This document shows, one piece after another, positions 22,536-31,368 of a stretch of DNA of 64,000 nt (position 1 is the first letter of the stretch; every line of letters starts with the position of its first letter). The DNA comes from Neostapfia colusana (lineage: Eukaryota > Streptophyta > Magnoliopsida > Poales > Poaceae): NCBI GenBank assembly GCA_030760725.1, contig JASWHV010000012.1, positions 39,835,652-39,899,651 on the forward strand, written 5' to 3'. The notes under the pieces were generated by a model that saw nothing but the letters and a program-made list of their open reading frames with translations, was not told where the DNA came from and did not search any database. The position numbers and the translations under genes were made by a program.

Positions 22536-25453
22536 AACCGATCCGATCAGTTTTTCGCACGCGATCGCCGATTTTCACTCCGGTGAGCACCGAGACTTCG
22601 CCGGTGAATTCTGGCCGATCTAAGCTCGGAAACTCTGATCTAACTCGTTGGTCTTGATCCACCGCCTCCGGGGAACTTTGCAGGTGCAGAAAACTCGGAG
22701 AGTTACGGTGCAAACACAGCGCCGACGAGCTTCGCCGTGGTTTTGCCTCGGACCTCGCCGCCGATCACTTTCCAGGACCCCCGAGCTCGAGAAAATCCCC
22801 GAGGTGAGATCCCTGACCTCCCCTCTACCGATCTAGGCCATAAGATCATAGTTCTAGGCAGAATTCTCGAGGATCCGAAAGTTTCCGGCGAGATCGCCGC
22901 TTCCCGCCGCCGTGCGCCGCCGGCAGCGCCGCCCGCGCTCGATCAGAGCGACGTGGCCGCTTGTGCGCCGTTTATTTTAAATCGCACGGTAGACTTTAAA
23001 ACCCCGCGTACCGGTTCGATGTTATAATCTCAGCCGTCGGTTTAAAATCAGACGGTCCACGTCAGCCCCGCGTTATAAAGACTGGAATTCTTACGTGCTA
23101 CCCCCTGGGGTTCTCTGGAATTGAGAGCTAGCCCCGGAAACTTCAGATCTAGCCCCTGGAACTCCAGAAAATCATGTAAATTCATTTAAAAATCAGTTTT
23201 AGCCCCTGGACTTCATAGAAATTAGGAAAAACACCTTTGACAAGTGTAGCTAGACCCCTGGAAATTATGAAAATAATATTATAGACCCTGTAATGAGGTG
23301 AATTCATTATTTTAGCTCTGTTTGGTATTTAATTTAGAAAATTGAATATGTAACTAGTGTTTAAATATTAAAAAGGGGGACAAACCTAATTGTCAAAATT
23401 ATTAAAAACTTTCTCAGTACTTAGAAAACTTTGGAGTGAGATAAAAATATATTTTTGGGCTGAAATAAATCTGTTTCATCTATTATTCACATTTAATAGT
23501 GTAGGGACACATTTTTAAGTAAAGAATAGTTAAAGAAAAATAGGGAAAATAATTATGAAATAGTATACATCAGAAGCCAAGGTCAAAATATGATCTTAAA
23601 TTATTTAGGACCAGAACCTAATCTGTTTAGGTAGTGTGTATTACTAATTTAATAATAAAATGCACAATTATGCATAAGAATATAAATCTGGAAATATAGA
23701 AACTAGTAAATGATAAATGGAGTTTCTAAAATATAAAGAATTCAGTTTAGGGTTGATAGAAATTATGAAGGCATATATGGAGAAGAAAAATACTTTTCAT
23801 ACATACTTGGTAGTTTAATATAGAATTTATTTAAAACTGAAACACACATATATATATGTATATATATATATATAGTATGTGAGTATAAATATGAACACCA
23901 AAGTAGGAATCCTACACATGTAAATGAAAGTGTATGCAAGCCCCAAATCAACACACATAGAGTATCCACAACACATAAAATGGTAAAGAAACTTTCATAA
24001 ATGTGAATGTGTGGTTTGTATGAAGTAGAAGTGTGAACTATGTCTTATGATTGTTGTTTTTCTTTTGCTATGTGTGATGGTATGAAGTAGAACCTGCTCA
24101 AGAACAAGTTATTCAATTCCAAGACCAAGACTACCCATTTCAAGAGCAGCAAGAAGGAGGCAAGTGTCCTTGACCACTTTGATCCTATGCTAGGGTGTGT
24201 AGATAGAATTATTTGCATTGTCAAATGAAATATGAAACCCATGCTAGGAAGTTTTCCTAGAATTGCATTATCTTGTTTCCTTGTAGCTTGGGTTGGGATT
24301 TATTTTGCCATGTCATTTATTTACATGCTTATGCTTAGCCATGCTTAGAATGGGATATTTGGGAAATGAGATCATCAGTTTATATTACCATACTCTTGAA
24401 TGAGACATTGTGAGTTATGTAGAGGTAGGGATCAAGGCAAGTTGGATGTTTTGGTTGTGTGCTGGGTGCACGAGACTTGGGTTTGTGTTTAGTACTTGCC
24501 TGGATCCTAAGGACCGGTTCATGGAGCATGTAACCCGGCTTTACAGTGCCAACCACATGCTGAGATGGGGCAGCTTAGCCAATTAATTAGGTGTATCCCC
24601 GGCGTAGTATGGGTGTGTTGGATGGTGCGGGGAATAGGAGTCAGCTGGACTGCCATATGAACCGCAAGGCTCAAGAGGGGGCCACTGCAGCGGGGTTGGA
24701 GCCTCTTGTATGCTGTTAGGGGTGAAACCTCAGTGGGCCCACGCTCGTCGGGAATCCCTTTGTAAAGGCTTCGTAGTGATCTCTTGGCCACACACCTGGG
24801 AAGTGTGAATGTGGATCGTAGCCACTGGCATAATGGAGGTTCTCTTAGTCCACCCGGCAACGGGGGATGAAATCACTACTTGTGGGTACAGTGGTACAAA
24901 CTCTGCAGAGTTAAAAACTGTCTTGACAGCCGTGCTCACGGTTAAGAGCGGCCTAGACTTATTCATGATTAGAGAATTGATGGTTTTGGAAGTTAAGCGG
25001 GGAGCTTAACATTGGAAATGATGATTATGGTTATTGGTTTATGATGATGGGATGGGAGATTTGGATCATTTCACCTGTGTAGTAATGTAGGTGCTTAATA
25101 AGCTAAGGTGATAGGTATTAATTGCGTAGTGCTTTAACCATGAGTTCAACCTCTCCTTGTTCTAGCCATGCATGATATAATTTTCCCACACTTGCTGAGT
25201 ACCATTGGTACTCAACCTTGCATATTTGTTGGTTTATATTGCTGCTCAGGTCAAGATAATGAGGTGGTGTATAATGACCAAGATTTTGGACCCGAGGAAG
25301 GTTTCTAGGTTCATGAAGACCCCCGGGCAACACCTGTAATGGAGCCCTAAAGAATAATATTCCGCTGCTAGTTTATTTACTTGTGATGAACTTATTATTG
25401 TCCTTCGAGACATTTATTATGTAAGACTTATTTATATTCGACACCTGGCTTGT

Positions 25454-25459
25454 AATAAA
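25454..25459 (+). promoter_or_regulatory. E2 polyadenylation signal
   Basis: AATAAA about 100 bp before the LTR end, the position expected for 3' end formation in R. Confidence 0.45.
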
Positions 25460-25560
25460 TGATGCTTCACTATTTGTCATCACATGTATGAGAAAATGAT
25501 CCTGGCATACATGTGATATTCACTTGGTTGTTTCTTCGGAAAAACCGGGTGTGACAGAGG

Positions 25561-25574
25561 TGGTATCAGAGCCA
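25561..25574 (+). promoter_or_regulatory. E2 primer binding site (tRNA-iMet)
   Basis: TGGTATCAGAGCCA, four bases after the LTR end, is complementary to the 3' end of plant initiator-Met tRNA. Confidence 0.92.
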
Positions 25575-25744
25575 AGGTTGCCCGTAGGAACGTGGACCTA
25601 GGTAGAAATGGACGTATTTAAGGGCCCTATTTTCTTAAAAACTATTTTCCAAGGTGTGGGTAAAAGAGTGTTATTAAAAGAGTCATTTTCTTCATCTTAC
25701 CCCCAACTTCCATTCAAAAATAGGATTTTTGTTTGAAATTTTAT

Positions 25745-25774
25745 CTAACCTAATTTTAAATTCTTTTGTTTTAG
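25745..25774 (+). promoter_or_regulatory. Candidate 3' splice site at the orf0 start codon
   Basis: A CTAAC branch-point-like motif (25745-25749), a T-rich tract and TTAG end exactly at the orf0 ATG. Candidate donors in the leader include AG|GTAGAA at 25600-25607. Splicing here would make the orf0 ATG the first codon of an exon. Confidence 0.45.
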
Positions 25775-26554
25775 ATGGTTCGCATGATTCGCACCGCTCG
25801 TAAATCCACGGGAGGGAGAGTTCCCGTAGTTGCCCTTGCTGAAAGAGAGGAGAGTCGTCCAGTGACGTACCTTTCCTACGGATTGGCAGTGGGAGATTTG
25901 TTGAGCCGTCTTCGACGTATGCTCGAAGCCGCCGGCAATACAGGCAAGCTCATCATCCACTATAACTCCACCAGGACCATCCGTGAGAAAAGGGAAGAAT
26001 GGAGTTCGGAGATGAGGATTATACACGAGAATCAGCTGCTTAAGATCCACCACTCTCCAGCTTGTCGAGCAACACAAGTTGACGCGGAGAGAGATGTCAC
26101 TTGGGAGGCCATCACCTGCCAGAGCCACATCTATCGTCGCCACTTGGACAAAACTGAGTACATGTATGTCCTCCAGCGTGAGAGTGGTACCACGGAGTAC
26201 AAGTACCCACCGGTGCAGCAAGGGACTTCCCATGAGCACATGGACTTGTGCTTGGAGGATGCTGCTATGCTCAGCACTCGACTGCAGGAGTGTCAACAAG
26301 AGCTTCAGGATGTCCGAGATACTCTGAAGGAGACGGAGGCATTGCTGCGAGCTTGTTTAAAGGCGAGAGAAAGAGGAGATGGGAATGAACTGTGTGTCAC
26401 CGTAAGTGATCCATGGACCCCTGACTCCCCGGATCGCCGAGCGATCAGGCGTCGTCGCACTTCTCCACCAGCAGCCTCCCCACCCAAAGCAGAGTCAGAA
26501 GGTAGCCGAAATGAGGAGGAAGATCCCGAGGAGCCAGCTCAAGAGGACGAGTAG
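25775..26554 (+). CDS. orf0: extra retrotransposon protein with histone H3-tail-like N-terminus
   Basis: An intact 259-codon ORF between primer site and gag; no domain family recognised for the body. From the initiator Met, residues line up with the H3 tail without gaps: R2, T6, A7, R8, K9, S10, T11, G12, G13, P16, L20 and A21 are the same. K4, K14 and K18 are Ile, Arg and Val. Residues 30-150 look globular and mixed-charge. About 155-195 is heptad-rich and probably coiled coil (MLSTRLQECQQELQDV). Near 218-225 is an Arg cluster (RRAIRRRR) that could be a nuclear localisation signal. The last 15 residues are acidic. The frame is open in a very young element, so coding is likely; the function is unknown. 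Inference: a nuclear or chromatin-facing protein that presents an H3K9-like peptide. Gag starts 299 bp downstream, so separate mRNAs or reinitiation are needed. Confidence 0.85.
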   Translation: MVRMIRTARKSTGGRVPVVALAEREESRPVTYLSYGLAVGDLLSRLRRMLEAAGNTGKLIIHYNSTRTIREKREEWSSEMRIIHENQLLKIHHSPACRATQVDAERDVTWEAITCQSHIYRRHLDKTEYMYVLQRESGTTEYKYPPVQQGTSHEHMDLCLEDAAMLSTRLQECQQELQDVRDTLKETEALLRACLKARERGDGNELCVTVSDPWTPDSPDRRAIRRRRTSPPAASPPKAESEGSRNEEEDPEEPAQEDE

Positions 26555-26837
26555 TGTAGAGTCTTTCCCCTAACTAGCAAGAGGTCGAGTAGTCGAGTCG
26601 TTACGTAGTTAATGGTGTGAAAATGCTTGGTGTGTGACGTGAGTTGTGGAAGCCATGAGCAATTGTCCACAGCCTCGTCTTCAGATTGTTTGCTTTGGTG
26701 TGTAAACCCACAGGAAATAATAGTGCATTTATTGGGTGTGAGATATAAAACCCTCGTAAGATTTAACAAAACTTCAACACTTCAAATTATAAACAAGTGA
26801 AAGTAGTAAGATGATACCAAATGCTTTCAAATTAACA

Positions 26838-26853
26838 TTTGTGATTCTGCCAG
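26838..26853 (+). promoter_or_regulatory. Candidate 3' splice site at the gag start codon
   Basis: TTTGTGATTCTGCCAG ends exactly at the gag-pol ATG. With the similar site before orf0, it suggests alternative acceptors for separate orf0 and gag-pol messages. Sequence only; not proven. Confidence 0.4.
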
Positions 26854-29800
26854 ATGGCCGGAAGAGGAAGAGGACGTGCTGCCAACCCCGCCAACAACAA
26901 TGATGAGGCATGCAACTCTCATCTTTCTGGAGGCCAGAACCGGGGTGGTCGCCGTGAAGAAGTTGATCCTCTCCACCAAATGCTGGAGAATCAAAATCAG
27001 CTCATCCAGAACTTGACTCAAGTAGTGGCCAACTTGCATCAAGTTCCACCTCCACAAGCTGCACCACGCCAACCAAGGTTGAGTGAGTTTCTAGGAACTC
27101 AACCTCCAAAGTTTGCAAGTGCTGCTGAACCTCTGGAGGCAGATGATTGGCTGAAGACCATTGAAAGTAAGATGAGAATCATACAATGCCAAGGGTATGA
27201 GAGGGTGCTGTTTGCCTCTCATCAATTGCAGGGACCTGCTGCTGATTGGTGGACCGCCTACGTGGCCGCCCATCATGACCCTGAGAGCATCACTTGGGAA
27301 GAGTTCAAGCGTAGCTTCCGCAACCATTATATCCCAAGAGGTGAACTCAAAAATAAGAGGAAAGAGTTTTTGGGACTGCAGCAGGGAAACATGACGGTGA
27401 GGGAATACCTCACCAAATTCACTCAACTATCCCGTTATGCTCCACGAGACATAGAGACAGATGAGCAGAAACAAGATTGTTTCGTGGAAGGACTTACCGC
27501 AGAGATGCAGTGTGCAATGTCCTCCAATGAGTATGAAAGCTTTCAAAAGATGGTGGACAGAGCATTTGTGGTGGAAAGGAAGCTGAAGGCCCTTGAAAAT
27601 GAGAATAAGAGGAAGGCTGGGTGGTCACATCAAGCCTCAGGGAGCAACACCCGCCCACGTATGATGCAGCAATCTACGGGGCAGACAAGCCGTACTGCGG
27701 TACCCTATTCAGCACCAAGAGGGTACAACCCAAACTACAGGCCACCCGCAGCACCAGCACAGCCGCAACGTCAGTTTATGCAGCAGCCTCGTCCTGCATA
27801 TCCACCTCGACCAGCAGTGCAAGGACCCCCAAACCAATCCCAAGACAACAAGGGACAAGCATCTAAGATTGGGGTGCAATGTTTCAGCTGTGGTGAAGTG
27901 GGGCACTACGCCCATAAGTGTCCAAAGAAGAAGCCCACGCAGCCACAGCAGCAGAACGTAATGAGAGGACGGGTGAACCACGTCACTATGGAGGAAGCAC
28001 AAGAGGCACCCGACGTGGTAGTTGGTAAGTTTCCTGCCAATTTACACCTTGCAACTCTGCTGTTTGATTCTGGTGCTACCCATTCGTTCATTGCTCAAGG
28101 GTTTGTTAAGAAGCATGACCTAGCAACCACACAAATGAACCATATGCTAGCGGTAAATTCTCCAGGTGGAGAAATAAGGACAAGACAAGTGTGTCCCAAA
28201 GTGAACCTAGACATAAATGGGGTAGTATTTACCGCTAACCTCATAGTGATCGATTCACAAGGGATAGATATTATTTTGGGTATGGATTGGTTGACCAAAC
28301 ATAATGGAATCATCCATTGTTCGACCAGAACGGTGGAACTAACTCACCCTAGTGGCACAAGAGTAAAGTTCATAACGATACACGAGCCTAGAAGGGACAT
28401 TAAATTAAATCAAGTGGAGGTGAAAGTTGAGGAAATCAGGACTATCAGGGAATATCCAGATGTTTTTCCGGAGGAGTTGCCAGGAATGCCTCCCGACCGT
28501 GACGTGGAATTCGCAATAGAGCTAGTACCGGGAACAGCCCCGATATACAAGAGACCTTATCGAATGGACTCCAAGCAGCTAGAAGAGCTCAAGGATCATT
28601 TGAGAGAATTGACGGAAAAGGGGTATGTTCGCCCTAGTTCCTCACCATGGGGAGCTCCGGTAATATTTGTGCCTAAGAAAGATGGAACTCAAAGGTTATG
28701 CGTGGATTACCGTGCCTTGAATGAGGTAACCATCAAGAACAAGTACCCATTACCCCGCATTGAAGACTTGTTTGATCAGTTGAGGGGAGCTTGTGTGTTC
28801 TCGAAAATTGATCTCAGGTCGGGATACCACCAACTCAAAATAAGGCAATCTGATATTCCCAAGACAGCTTTCGTATCTCGGTACGGACTGTATGAATACA
28901 CTGTCATGCCTTTCGGGCTAACCAATGCCCCGGCATATTTCATGTACCTCATGAACAAGGTATTCATGGAATATCTGGACAAATTTGTGGTGGTCTTCAT
29001 AGATGATATTCTCGTCTTCTCCAAAGATGAAGAAGAACATGAGAAACATCTAAGGTTGGTGTTACAGAGGCTGAGAGAACACCAACTATATGCCAAGTTG
29101 AGCAAGTGTGAGTTTTGGCTAAAGAGAGTTCCTTTTTTAGGACATATAATCTCGGAGGGAGGAATCTCCGTAGATCCCGCCAAAATCGAAGATATCCAGA
29201 AATGGAAAACCCCTGAAAATGTCGGGGAAGTTCGAAGCTTTTTGGGATTGGCTGGATACTATCGACGATTTATTGAGGGATTCTCCAAGATCTCGAGACC
29301 TCTCACCAAACTGTTGGAAAAGGGAATCACATTCACCTGGACGCCACAGTGCGATACGAGTTTTCAGGAGCTAAAGAAGAGATTGACAACAGCCCCAGTG
29401 TTGGTTATGCCAGATATGCAGAAGAATTTCACGGTGTACTGCGATGCCTCTGGAAACGGGTTGGGATGTGTTCTCATGCAAGAGGGACATGTCGTGGCTT
29501 ATGCATCCCGGCAGCTTCGGAAGCACGAGAAGAACTATCCTACACATGACTTAGAACTAGCTGCTGTGGTACACGCGTTAAAAATTTGGCGGCACTATTT
29601 GATGGGAAAGAGGACAGAGATATATACGGATCATAAGAGTTTGAAGTACATATTCACACAGCCAGATCTCAACCTTAGACAAAGGAGATGGTTAGAGCTA
29701 ATCAATGACTTTGATGTAGGCATCAACTATCATCCCGGGAAAGCAAACGTCGTGGCCGATGCCTTGAGTCGGAAAGCGCAGGTCAATAAGTTGAGCTTGA

Positions 29801-31278
29801 AAGATATGCCTGCAGAATTGAAGGACGAGGTTATAAGGCTCAATCTATGTCTAGTAAATAGTGGTGAAGCCATCGCCATGGAAGTGGACTCCACACTTGA
29901 GCGAGACATACGCGAGGGACAAAAGAATGATGAGAAGATACAAGAGATCAGACAGCTCATCAAGGAAAATAAAGCTCCTGGTTTTAGAGAGGATGAACAA
30001 GGAACGGTGTGGCACGGGAAAAGGATCTGTGTGCCAGAAGTAAAGGAGATTCGTAAATTAATTTTGAAGGAGGCTCACGATTCCGACTATTCCATTCATC
30101 CTGGGAGTACGAAGATGTATCAGGACCTCAAGAGCAGGTATTGGTGGTATGGCATGAAGCGAGATGTCGCGGAACATGTTGCCCTATGTGACACATGTCA
30201 GTTGGTGAAAGCAGAACATCAACGACCCGCGGGATTATTGCAACCACTCAAAGTGCCTGAATGGAAGTGGGAAGAAATCAGCATGGATTTTGTCGTGGGA
30301 TTGCCTAGGACCCAATCCGGGTATGATTCAATATGGGTCATTATTGATCGGCTAACCAAGGTAGCTCATTTCATCCCTGTGAAAGAAAGCTACAGTGGAT
30401 CCAAATTGGCAGAATTGTACATGTCAAGGATTGTGTGTTACCATGGAGTGCCAAAGAAGATAGTGTCGGACCGAGGGACACAGTTCACTTCGAGGTTTTG
30501 GCAAAAGTTGCATGAAACCATGGGAACCCATCTGAACTTCAGTTCTGCCTATCATCCCCAAACTGACGGGCAGACGGAGAGAACCAATCAGATTCTTGAA
30601 GACATGTTGAGGGCATGTGCACTCAAAAACAATAGGAGTTGGGACAAGAACCTGCCGTATGCGGAGTTTTCCTATAACAACAGTTATCAAGCTAGTATGA
30701 AGATGTCACCGTTTGAAGCTTTGTATGGAAGGAAGTGCAGAACTCCCCTATTTTGGAACCAAACAGGAGAAAGTAAAGTGTTTGGTCCCGAAGTATTACA
30801 AGAAGCCGAGGCGAAGGTGAGGGAGATTCGCAACAATTTGAGGATAGCACAAACACGCCAAAAGAGCTATGCCGATGTACGAAGAAGAGAACTCGTTTTC
30901 AACGTGGGAGACTATGTTTATCTCAAGGTGTCCCCTATCAGAGGACTTCGTCGGTTCAAGGTGAAAGGGAAGTTGTCACCTCGATACATCGGACCCTTTC
31001 AAGTTTTGGAAAGAAAAGGCGAAGTGGCGTACCAACTAGAGTTGCCGGTTCATCTGTCGGACGTGCACGATGTGTTCCATGTGTCGCAACTCAAGAAATG
31101 TCTGAGGACGCCTGAGGAGGTGTTACCCATGAACGAAGTGGATGTAGCTGAGGATTTGTCTTATGCCGAGCAACCATACAAGATTTTGGAGACAATGGAA
31201 CGCCTCACCAGAAATAAGAGAATCAGGATGTGCAAGGTGCAGTGGAAGCATCACTCAGAAGAGGAAGCCACCTGGTAA
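26854..31278 (+). CDS. E2 gag-pol polyprotein, chromodomain end cut short
   Basis: 1,474 codons in one frame. Domains: gag (about 27100-27600), CCHC zinc knuckle (from 27880), aspartic protease DSG (28066), reverse transcriptase with IDD (28999-29007), RNase H (near 29440), integrase HHCC (30070-30210) and catalytic core with its two Asp and Glu (near 30283, 30469 and 30575), then a chromodomain (from about 31160). TAA at 31276 follows EEATW, where E1 continues with Glu; the frame after it reads on for 14 codons to TAG at 31321-31323, matching the E1 C-terminus. The final chromodomain helix is therefore lost through one recent base change. All enzymatic domains look complete, so cDNA synthesis and integration may still work, perhaps with altered targeting. 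The start follows a CAG acceptor-like site. Confidence 0.95.
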   Translation: MAGRGRGRAANPANNNDEACNSHLSGGQNRGGRREEVDPLHQMLENQNQLIQNLTQVVANLHQVPPPQAAPRQPRLSEFLGTQPPKFASAAEPLEADDWLKTIESKMRIIQCQGYERVLFASHQLQGPAADWWTAYVAAHHDPESITWEEFKRSFRNHYIPRGELKNKRKEFLGLQQGNMTVREYLTKFTQLSRYAPRDIETDEQKQDCFVEGLTAEMQCAMSSNEYESFQKMVDRAFVVERKLKALENENKRKAGWSHQASGSNTRPRMMQQSTGQTSRTAVPYSAPRGYNPNYRPPAAPAQPQRQFMQQPRPAYPPRPAVQGPPNQSQDNKGQASKIGVQCFSCGEVGHYAHKCPKKKPTQPQQQNVMRGRVNHVTMEEAQEAPDVVVGKFPANLHLATLLFDSGATHSFIAQGFVKKHDLATTQMNHMLAVNSPGGEIRTRQVCPKVNLDINGVVFTANLIVIDSQGIDIILGMDWLTKHNGIIHCSTRTVELTHPSGTRVKFITIHEPRRDIKLNQVEVKVEEIRTIREYPDVFPEELPGMPPDRDVEFAIELVPGTAPIYKRPYRMDSKQLEELKDHLRELTEKGYVRPSSSPWGAPVIFVPKKDGTQRLCVDYRALNEVTIKNKYPLPRIEDLFDQLRGACVFSKIDLRSGYHQLKIRQSDIPKTAFVSRYGLYEYTVMPFGLTNAPAYFMYLMNKVFMEYLDKFVVVFIDDILVFSKDEEEHEKHLRLVLQRLREHQLYAKLSKCEFWLKRVPFLGHIISEGGISVDPAKIEDIQKWKTPENVGEVRSFLGLAGYYRRFIEGFSKISRPLTKLLEKGITFTWTPQCDTSFQELKKRLTTAPVLVMPDMQKNFTVYCDASGNGLGCVLMQEGHVVAYASRQLRKHEKNYPTHDLELAAVVHALKIWRHYLMGKRTEIYTDHKSLKYIFTQPDLNLRQRRWLELINDFDVGINYHPGKANVVADALSRKAQVNKLSLKDMPAELKDEVIRLNLCLVNSGEAIAMEVDSTLERDIREGQKNDEKIQEIRQLIKENKAPGFREDEQGTVWHGKRICVPEVKEIRKLILKEAHDSDYSIHPGSTKMYQDLKSRYWWYGMKRDVAEHVALCDTCQLVKAEHQRPAGLLQPLKVPEWKWEEISMDFVVGLPRTQSGYDSIWVIIDRLTKVAHFIPVKESYSGSKLAELYMSRIVCYHGVPKKIVSDRGTQFTSRFWQKLHETMGTHLNFSSAYHPQTDGQTERTNQILEDMLRACALKNNRSWDKNLPYAEFSYNNSYQASMKMSPFEALYGRKCRTPLFWNQTGESKVFGPEVLQEAEAKVREIRNNLRIAQTRQKSYADVRRRELVFNVGDYVYLKVSPIRGLRRFKVKGKLSPRYIGPFQVLERKGEVAYQLELPVHLSDVHDVFHVSQLKKCLRTPEEVLPMNEVDVAEDLSYAEQPYKILETMERLTRNKRIRMCKVQWKHHSEEEATW

Positions 31279-31352
31279 CGGGAAGATGAGCTTAAGGCAC
31301 AATTTCCGGAATTATTTTCTTAGAAACACCAATCTCGAGGACGAGATTTCTT

Positions 31353-31368
31353 TTAAGGGGGGTAGAGC
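31353..31368 (+). promoter_or_regulatory. E2 polypurine tract
   Basis: A purine-rich run with six G, next to the 3' LTR; plus-strand priming site. Confidence 0.9.

Larger units (their letters stand above)
22102..25556 (+). repeat. E2 5' LTR (3,455 bp)
   Basis: From TGTAACACCCC to CGGGTGTGACA. It has a GC-rich block (22310-22990) with a TATA box at 22526, then AT-rich sequence with an AT microsatellite (23847-23873), and AATAAA at 25454-25459 about 100 bp before the end. Transcription from this TATA would leave a leader of about 3 kb within the LTR. The related solo LTRs at 36470 and 54375 share these landmarks. Confidence 0.96.

Noticed and set aside
23840..23880. CRISPR-like or satellite repeat
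   Set aside because: It is a simple AT dinucleotide run. No array with regular spacers is present anywhere in the window.
24519..24860. 113-codon minus ORF, also at 33790-34131 and (plus strand) 55077-55418
   Set aside because: Present in all three LTRs of one family and therefore repeated. Conservation follows the LTR as a whole, and I recognise no domain.
25775..26554. A real histone H3 gene
   Set aside because: Only the first 21 residues resemble H3; there is no histone fold, and the ORF lies between primer binding site and gag.
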